NCBI GenBank assembly: GCA_031290725.1
Contig: JAITMZ010000010.1
Span: 1-8,962, forward strand
Length of the DNA: 8,962 bases
Reading direction: 5' to 3'
Source: Spirochaetaceae bacterium
GTDB taxonomy: Bacteria; Spirochaetota; Spirochaetia; Treponematales; Treponemataceae
Shown here: piece after piece, positions 1 to 5,039 of the stretch
Layout of the letters: every line of letters starts with the position of its first letter
How positions within the stretch are numbered: the stretch's first letter is position 1
Notes under the pieces: generated by a model
Seen by the model: only the letters and a program-made list of their open reading frames with translations
Database searches by the model: none
Told to the model about the DNA's origin: nothing
Made by a program: the position numbers and the translations under genes

Positions 1-69
<69 letters not shown>

Positions 70-118
70 TTTCCATCCCGCTTCGCCTCTCTTCTTTCTT
101 TCTAACCCTGTTTTTTAT

Positions 119-152
119 AAAATCGAAGATGTTTATCGTCTTCGATTTTTTT
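119..152 (+). terminator. Intrinsic terminator-like hairpin between 16S rRNA and tRNA-Ala
   Basis: A perfect 9 bp inverted repeat (AATCGAAGA at 121-129, TCTTCGATT at 139-147) extends inward by a T:G and a G:C pair around a 5 nt loop, and outward by two A:T pairs. The 3' arm runs into seven consecutive T at 146-152. This is the classic form of a Rho-independent terminator on the plus strand. Its place, after 16S and 6 bp before the tRNA, is unexpected if 16S and tRNA-Ala form one operon. It may end 16S transcription, be overridden by rRNA antitermination, or act as a processing stem. Confidence 0.75.
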
Positions 153-157
153 GTAAT

Positions 158-231
158 GGGGGTATAGCTCAGTTGGTTAGAGCGCTAGCTTTGCAAGCTA
201 GAAGTCAGGGGTTCGAATCCCCTTATCTCCA
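158..231 (+). tRNA. tRNA-Ala (anticodon TGC)
   Basis: The full cloverleaf can be folded by eye. The acceptor stem is 158-164 with 224-230, the D stem 167-170 with 180-183, and the anticodon stem 185-189 with 197-201 around the loop TTTGCAA. The anticodon TGC is at 192-194. The T stem is 207-211 with 219-223 around TTCGAAT, and the discriminator base is A231. The acceptor contains G3:U70, the main identity element for alanyl-tRNA synthetase. No CCA is encoded after the discriminator, so CCA must be added after transcription. A tRNA-Ala downstream of 16S is typical of rRNA operon spacers, but here a protein gene follows where 23S rRNA would be expected. Confidence 0.97.
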
Positions 232-232
232 A

Positions 233-841
233 ATGCGAGTATTTATAGGGCTGCCGGTTCCGCGGGATTTTTTTTGCTCCAGCCCGGGGAATTTTTGGGT
301 TTTGCAGGAGATGTACCGGTCTTGGCACTGGACCACCGAGGAAAACCTGCACATCACCATAGCTTTTCTGGGAGACATCGATGACCGGGGGCTGGATTTG
401 CTGGGGGAAGTGGTGAGTGCGGCAACGGAGGATGCGGCGGCCATACCCTTTGACACCGGAAGCGTTGTCACTTTGCCGCCGGGGCCGATGAGGCGGGCGA
501 AGGTGCTGGCACTGGAAATCGCGAAAGGGAAAAATCACATGGCGAGCTTGGCCGCTAAGATCGAAGCGTGTCTGGCGGCGGCGGGAAACCGGGAAGGATA
601 TCCATTCAGGCCGGCGGAACGGCGTGTGTATACCCCCCACATCACCTTGGCGAGGAAGGGGCGGCGGCCGGCATCTGGCTTTTCGCTCCGTGAGGAGCTG
701 GGCGAAACGCCTCTGGAACTGAATCTACAGGGGCTTGCCGACCGGGTGGTGATTTACAAATCGGAGCTTAGGCCATACAATTCCGGCGGGCACGGCGGCG
801 GGCACAAATACACACCCCTGACAATATATAACCTTCTCTGA
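233..841 (+). CDS. thpR: RNA 2',3'-cyclic phosphodiesterase (ThpR / LigT, 2H phosphoesterase family)
   Basis: The 202 aa protein is the usual family length. Members open 2',3'-cyclic phosphodiester RNA ends to 2'-phosphates and show 2'-5' RNA ligase activity in vitro; they are cytosolic. Both HxTx catalytic motifs of the 2H superfamily are visible: HITI at residues 40-43 and HITL at 136-139, so catalytic His and Thr are intact. The N-terminus MRVFIGLPVP matches the family start, which fixes the ATG at 233. The open frame continues back into the tRNA, but starts there would encode tRNA sequence. The ATG is one base after the tRNA-Ala discriminator, and no Shine-Dalgarno is possible outside the tRNA. 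After RNase Z cleavage the message would be nearly leaderless. The sequence shows no separate promoter for this gene, so co-transcription with the tRNA is likely. Confidence 0.92.
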   Translation: MRVFIGLPVPRDFFCSSPGNFWVLQEMYRSWHWTTEENLHITIAFLGDIDDRGLDLLGEVVSAATEDAAAIPFDTGSVVTLPPGPMRRAKVLALEIAKGKNHMASLAAKIEACLAAAGNREGYPFRPAERRVYTPHITLARKGRRPASGFSLREELGETPLELNLQGLADRVVIYKSELRPYNSGGHGGGHKYTPLTIYNLL

Positions 842-879
842 TCCGCGCGTCTATGACTTCGCCCTAGGTTAGATACTCA

Positions 880-1156
880 AAACCATCGCCGTAAAAATTA
901 TTCCTCGTAGATTTTCTTTTGCATGAAATCTCTCGCTACCGAATTTGCCTATGAACGAGCGAACCCCAGCAATTCGCAATTCAACCGCAAAGGCGAAAAG
1001 TCGAAGAAGTTTCAGGGGTAAACCACTACTTTTATTTGACTTTTTCGCCTTTGCGGTTAGGTTTTTTCTGAATCCCTGTGCTTTTACAGGTATTTCAGGG
1101 TGAAAAAAAGTAAATGCAGGAGCCCTGAATGACACGTTGATTTGGGGCGATGGTTT
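880..1156. repeat. Nested inverted-repeat element in the thpR-addA intergenic region
   Basis: The 412 bp between thpR and addA (842-1253) contains no convincing gene. An 11 bp perfect inverted repeat, AAACCATCGCC at 880-890 and GGCGATGGTTT at 1146-1156, encloses a series of smaller ones: 909-914 with 926-931, 940-945 with 971-976, 983-1002 with 1038-1058, 1075-1079 with 1086-1090, and 1094-1100 with 1123-1129. The whole block could fold into one branched structure. This resembles a non-autonomous palindromic element (MITE-like) or a structured RNA. A 96 aa minus-strand reading frame covers it, but its composition reflects the repeats and it is not called as a gene. Confidence 0.5.
983..1067 (+). 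terminator. Long-stem inverted repeat followed by T-run, possible thpR terminator
   Basis: The arms at 983-1002 and 1038-1058 are complementary over 20 of 21 positions with a single-base bulge, centred on AACCGCAAAGGCGAAAA. The loop is ~35 nt and can itself pair partly. Three bases after the 3' arm comes a run of six T (1062-1067). This is compatible with an intrinsic terminator for thpR about 140 bp upstream, although the large loop is atypical. The arm sequence resembles a CGCAAAGGCG-type intergenic repeat, so it may primarily be a repeat element. Confidence 0.4.
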
Positions 1157-1157
1157 C

Positions 1158-1183
1158 ATACCCCGCTGCTTGCAGCGAGGTAT
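1158..1183. repeat. REP-like palindrome
   Basis: ATACC-C-CGCTGC at 1158-1169 pairs with GCAGCG-A-GGTAT at 1172-1183, leaving one internal mismatch (C1163/A1178) and a two-base centre TT. In RNA the loop would be CTTG or larger. The compact GC-rich stem with a bulge-like mismatch resembles repetitive extragenic palindromes. It sits immediately beyond the larger inverted-repeat block and ~70 bp upstream of addA. Whether it recurs elsewhere in the genome cannot be seen from this window. Confidence 0.5.
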
Positions 1184-1218
1184 CTTGATTAACTAACTTG
1201 AGGCTACTCTCGATTCGC

Positions 1219-1247
1219 TTGTTTTTTTTTGTATACCTTGATATACT
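1219..1247 (+). promoter_or_regulatory. Candidate sigma70-type promoter for addA, predicted leaderless
   Basis: A -10 hexamer TATACT (1242-1247, 5 of 6 to consensus) lies 17 bp downstream of a weak -35 hexamer TTGTTT (1219-1224). The expected transcription start is about 1253-1256, which coincides with the addA ATG at 1254. The spacer contains most of a run of nine T (1222-1230). The bases just before the ATG are C-rich and hold no Shine-Dalgarno. A second -10-like TATACC (1232-1237) has no clear -35. Assignment is by motif and spacing only. Confidence 0.45.
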
Positions 1248-1253
1248 TCCCCC

Positions 1254-4200
1254 ATGGATCACTGGAGATTCCCGTCAGATATTGACGTGGCAGATGTTTT
1301 TAAGAAACTGAACGATGAACAGCGGGCGGCTGTGCTTTGTCGCAATAACGCCGTAACCGCGGCTGGCGCCGGATCAGGCAAAACCTACGTACTTGCCTGC
1401 CGTTATACCTTTCTGATTTTAAACGGTATAAAAATGGAACAAATTCTCGCCCTCACCTTTACCAACAAGGCGGTGGCGGAAATGTACACCCGAATTTACG
1501 ACCAACTTTCAGAGATCGCCCATCGGGGAAAAGGAATTTTCCGCGAGCGAGCCCAGGAAGCCATCAACTCATTTTACCGTGCCCGGATACAGACCCTGGA
1601 TTCCTACTGCGGTACTATTCTGATGCGGTCAGCGAACCGTTACGGCATCCCGCCGGATTTCGTTATTGATGACGGGCGCTGCCGGGAAATGGCTGAGGCC
1701 GGCGCCCTGCCTTTTGTGCTGGCCCATCGGAATAATCCCGGCCTGCGAGCCCTGTTTTCCCTGGAGACCCCGGAAAATCTCGCCCGTTCCCTCTTTGCGG
1801 ACACCGCCTATCAATGGGCCACCCTAGACGGCGGCATCGACTTTGCCCAGGACGCACAGGCTCAAGTTGCGGAGGTCGCCGAACAGTGGGGTCGGCTGAC
1901 TATAGAAATCACCGGTCTTTTGGAGAACTTCTGCGCTCTCTGGGATGCGGATCCGCCGGAGGGTCAGCTTGCTGCCTTCGCCGCGCCTCTGGCGGAAGAG
2001 ATCCGGCGTTCCCATCGGAGGCTGCCCAAAAGCGCGGACATCCACAAATTTTTTGCGGAAATCTTGGAAAAACCTCCGCAAAACCGGCGAGCTATTCCCC
2101 AGGCGGTCCAAAAACTCCTGGACCTGGTGATCCGCTTTGACAGGCTGCCCATCCGCGCGAAACATCCCATAACGGAGTTGGTGAAAAAGATGCGCGGCCT
2201 GACCGGGCTTTTTTCGTCGGTGGCTATTTTCATCTGCCAGGGGGCGGCGCTTTTTTCCGTGTTCGACCTTCTGGCGGAATTTCATGGGGCTTTTTTGCGG
2301 CAAAAGCGAAACGAAGGGGTGCTCTCCTTCAACGATGTGGCGCGGATGGCGCGGAAAACTCTGATAGAGCAGGTGGACATCCGGGCCGACGAGAAGGCCG
2401 CCTACCGGGCGATCATGATCGACGAATTTCAGGACAACAACAGCCTCCAACGGGATCTGCTCTTTCTGTTGGCGGAAAAAAAGGACGCTCAATCGGCGGA
2501 GGTGCCGGAAGCGCGGGACCTGGAGCAAAACAAATTGTTCTTTGTGGGGGATGAAAAACAGTCGATATATCGGTTCAGGGGCGCGGATGTTTCGGTGTTT
2601 CGTTCCTTGAGCCGGCAGATGGAAACCGATGGCGCCGGAGTAACCCTGCGTTTACAAAACAACTACCGATCAGCGCCGGAACTCATCGCTTGGTTCAATG
2701 CTTTTTTCGGAGGCACCCGCTTTGATTGCAACAGAGTTGTTGATCCCGCCGGCACGGAGAGCCTCGGAGAATACGCCGGAATTTTTTTGCGGAATGACGA
2801 CGTGCCTCCCTACGAAGCCGCCTACATGCCGGTATGCGCGCCGCCGGGTGTTTCCGGTTCGGCCGCCGGTTCCCCTGCCCCGGAAATCGGTCTGTGCATC
2901 CTGGACAGCGATGCCGCGAATGACGGCATCTCCGATAATCCCCCGGGTGTCCCCATCGATCAATCCCTGCCGGATGCCGAATCCGAGGCCGGTTTTGTGG
3001 CGCAAAAAATCCGCAGCCTCAAGGAGAGCGGCGCCATCGCTGAGTACGGGGATGCGGCAATTTTGCTACGATCCCTGGGCAAATTAAGGCATTTTGAAAA
3101 ACAACTTCTTCGTCTGGGCATCCCCTATGTGAGCGAGAGTATCGGCAGTTTTTTTGTGGATGCTCCGGTGAACGATATTCTTCGTTTTTTGCGTCTGGTG
3201 GTGTTCCCCGGCGACCGTGGGGCCTACTCGGCGGTTCTCTGCTCGCCCCTGGTGGGTATGTCCTACGACAGTCTGGCGGCGTGTATGTGCACCCTTTCCG
3301 CTGCGGGGCAGGACGTACCACCCTTCTGTCCTACGGAGCTTTCCCCGGATGAACAGGAACGCTACCAAAAGGCCGGAGATTTATACCGGCGGCTGCGGGA
3401 AAAAAGCCGAACAGCCTCGGCCTGTGAACTTTTGACCGCCCTTTGGTATGACCGGGGCTACCGCTACGAGACCCTGTGGAACAGTACCGTGCTGCCCTAT
3501 CGGGAGCTGTACGACTATTTATTCGAGCTGGCCCGGCGGTGCGACGTGAACGGCGGCGGGCTCAGCGGCTTTGTGGAACTCCTCTCGGAGACGCAAAAAA
3601 CCGGGGAGCGTATCACCGATTTGACCGTGCCCCTTGAGCGGACCGGCGGGGTGCGCATCATGAGCGTGCACAAAAGCAAGGGCCTGCAATTTCCGGTGGT
3701 CTTTCTGTGCGGCGCCGGTTCCCACGCAAAATATGCGATTTCGGAAATCGTGTCGGTGATGGAGCGGGGAGGAGGCAAGCGTCTCACGGTCAAACTGCCG
3801 GTGCCTGAACCTTTTTTCGGGCGGGAAAAAATAACCGCCGACACTTCCCTCAGGAACAACTATTTTTTTGAAAAAGCCAGGGAAGAAGAAAAAAACCAGA
3901 AGCGGGCCGAACTTCGGCGCCTTCTGTACGTTGCCATGACCAGGGCGGAAAGCCGCATTTACCTCACCGGCGCTTTTCCGCTCAAAACCGGCGGCAGGCC
4001 GGAGGAAAGCGCCTTCCCCCGGCTCAAGTCCGCGGTGGAAGAAAAACTCGCCGCCCAGATCAGCCGCCCCGGCGACACCATCATCGACAACGACACCTTT
4101 TTCGGTCTGCTCCTGCCCGCCCTTGTCTCGCGCCTGGACCACCGGGGCAATCCGCCGCCGCACTTTTTCCCCACCTTGGAGTTTATCCCAAAGCTGGCCC

Positions 4201-4916
4201 GCAGCGATGCCTCCGGCCCCCGGCACACCGCCGTCAAGAAGAATGTCCGTTCCAAACTCGTGCCGCTCTACCGGGATGCCGCGCTTGTCCACAGCGCTAA
4301 ACCGATTTTCAATCGCATCGCACCCACGGCGTTGGTGGAAAATATGGACTTTTTTGCCCTGGGGGTGAAACGCTTGGAATACCAGGCTGACGGACCCCCC
4401 CAGGGCCGGAGCGACATATTTCCCTGGGTGAACGCCGCTGATTTTGGTACAATCGTGCATATCTGCGCGTCATCTTTTTTTGCGCATACCCATCCGATAA
4501 TCCCTTCTTCAATTTCGAGCAATCTGACCGATTCCCAATGCAAAGCCCTGATAATCGAGGGTAGGCGGCTGCTGGATAATTTTCTGTCCTCCGAACTGGG
4601 ACAAATGGCACAAAACGCGCATTGGTTAAAAAGCGAATATAATTTTCGTGTTCTTCGGTATGTACCGGATAACCCCAATCGCACCTATTATATTGAGGGG
4701 GTTATCGACTTGCTGTTTGAGACGTTTGACATGGTACATGTGGTGGACTTCAAAAGCGACAAGTCTGAAATACCTTCTTTACATTACCGCCAAATGGCGT
4801 GTTATTACTACGCGGCCAAATCTATTCGCAAAAAGGAGTGCCGCGTTTGGCTGTACTATGTTCGCAGCGGACATTCCCTGGATGTGACGGAGAATGCCCG
4901 GCGTATTATACTATAA
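1254..4916 (+). CDS. addA: AddA-type ATP-dependent helicase/nuclease (RecB-like, UvrD superfamily 1)
   Basis: At 1220 aa this matches the size of AddA, the helicase-nuclease subunit of AddAB, which processes double-strand DNA breaks for RecA-dependent repair. Visible helicase motifs: LNDEQRAAV (~19-27, Q-motif region), Walker A AGAGSGKT (37-44), Ia LTFTNKA (67-73), Walker B IDEFQD (389-394), then GDEKQSIYRFRGAD, NNYRS, VRIMSVHKSKGLQFP (from ~800) and LLYVAMTRAE (~890). The C-terminus has the RecB-family nuclease set: H1069 in FGTIVH, D1152 in GVID, D1165 and K1167 in VVDFK, and Q1180 in YRQM, so nuclease activity is expected. The ATG at 1254 is the only start that keeps the N-terminal motifs, yet it has no Shine-Dalgarno. 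A Pro/Gly/Ala-rich stretch at ~525-565 looks like a flexible insert. No addB is present in the window. RecB-like or standalone UvrD-nuclease proteins are the alternatives, but the length and domain order favour AddA. Confidence 0.87.
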   Translation: MDHWRFPSDIDVADVFKKLNDEQRAAVLCRNNAVTAAGAGSGKTYVLACRYTFLILNGIKMEQILALTFTNKAVAEMYTRIYDQLSEIAHRGKGIFRERAQEAINSFYRARIQTLDSYCGTILMRSANRYGIPPDFVIDDGRCREMAEAGALPFVLAHRNNPGLRALFSLETPENLARSLFADTAYQWATLDGGIDFAQDAQAQVAEVAEQWGRLTIEITGLLENFCALWDADPPEGQLAAFAAPLAEEIRRSHRRLPKSADIHKFFAEILEKPPQNRRAIPQAVQKLLDLVIRFDRLPIRAKHPITELVKKMRGLTGLFSSVAIFICQGAALFSVFDLLAEFHGAFLRQKRNEGVLSFNDVARMARKTLIEQVDIRADEKAAYRAIMIDEFQDNNSLQRDLLFLLAEKKDAQSAEVPEARDLEQNKLFFVGDEKQSIYRFRGADVSVFRSLSRQMETDGAGVTLRLQNNYRSAPELIAWFNAFFGGTRFDCNRVVDPAGTESLGEYAGIFLRNDDVPPYEAAYMPVCAPPGVSGSAAGSPAPEIGLCILDSDAANDGISDNPPGVPIDQSLPDAESEAGFVAQKIRSLKESGAIAEYGDAAILLRSLGKLRHFEKQLLRLGIPYVSESIGSFFVDAPVNDILRFLRLVVFPGDRGAYSAVLCSPLVGMSYDSLAACMCTLSAAGQDVPPFCPTELSPDEQERYQKAGDLYRRLREKSRTASACELLTALWYDRGYRYETLWNSTVLPYRELYDYLFELARRCDVNGGGLSGFVELLSETQKTGERITDLTVPLERTGGVRIMSVHKSKGLQFPVVFLCGAGSHAKYAISEIVSVMERGGGKRLTVKLPVPEPFFGREKITADTSLRNNYFFEKAREEEKNQKRAELRRLLYVAMTRAESRIYLTGAFPLKTGGRPEESAFPRLKSAVEEKLAAQISRPGDTIIDNDTFFGLLLPALVSRLDHRGNPPPHFFPTLEFIPKLARSDASGPRHTAVKKNVRSKLVPLYRDAALVHSAKPIFNRIAPTALVENMDFFALGVKRLEYQADGPPQGRSDIFPWVNAADFGTIVHICASSFFAHTHPIIPSSISSNLTDSQCKALIIEGRRLLDNFLSSELGQMAQNAHWLKSEYNFRVLRYVPDNPNRTYYIEGVIDLLFETFDMVHVVDFKSDKSEIPSLHYRQMACYYYAAKSIRKKECRVWLYYVRSGHSLDVTENARRIIL

Positions 4917-5022
4917 GGCACTTCTAAAAGCTTCAACTTTTTTAGGTGTTCCAATTTAAACCGCATTTGCGATACGCGAAAGCGGAGTACATCGAAAAAT
5001 CTAACCGAGGTTTTCGATGTGC
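4917..5022. repeat. Three tandem hairpins in the addA-mutS2 gap
   Basis: The gap is almost fully self-complementary in three consecutive units. Hairpin 1 (4917-4952) starts right after the addA stop; its core CTAAAA/TTTTAG stem is flanked by imperfect pairs. Hairpin 2 (4961-4985) pairs CCGCATTTGCG with CGCGAAAGCGG around ATA, with one mismatch. Hairpin 3 pairs ACATCGAAAA (4989-4998) with TTTTCGATGT (5011-5020), extended by wobble and G:C pairs to 4987-5022, with a 12 nt loop. The third stem covers a possible GTG start of mutS2 (5019), and its loop holds the GAGG that would serve it. No T-run follows any stem in terminator position, so a role in mRNA processing, stability or translation is more likely than termination. 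A mosaic of repeat elements is also possible. Confidence 0.6.
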
Positions 5023-5039
5023 CAGTTATACAGGGCAAT

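Noticed and set aside
92..121. Promoter for tRNA-Ala with -10 TATAAA at 116-121
   Set aside because: The -10 is reasonable but no convincing -35 is visible in the pyrimidine-rich upstream sequence, so it is kept only as a hypothesis in the terminator finding.
173..232. N-terminal extension of thpR beginning inside the tRNA
   Set aside because: Those codons are tRNA-Ala sequence, and the family start matches the ATG at 233.
869..1159. 96 aa minus-strand open frame in the thpR-addA gap
   Set aside because: It is made of the inverted-repeat sequences themselves; its coding content is low-complexity and no family is recognisable.
1824..2528. 234 aa open frame antisense to addA
   Set aside because: Shadow frame opposite conserved helicase motifs.
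3519..4460. 313 aa open frame antisense to addA
   Set aside because: Shadow of a GC-rich coding region; no start context or recognisable domain, and the sense strand is clearly coding.
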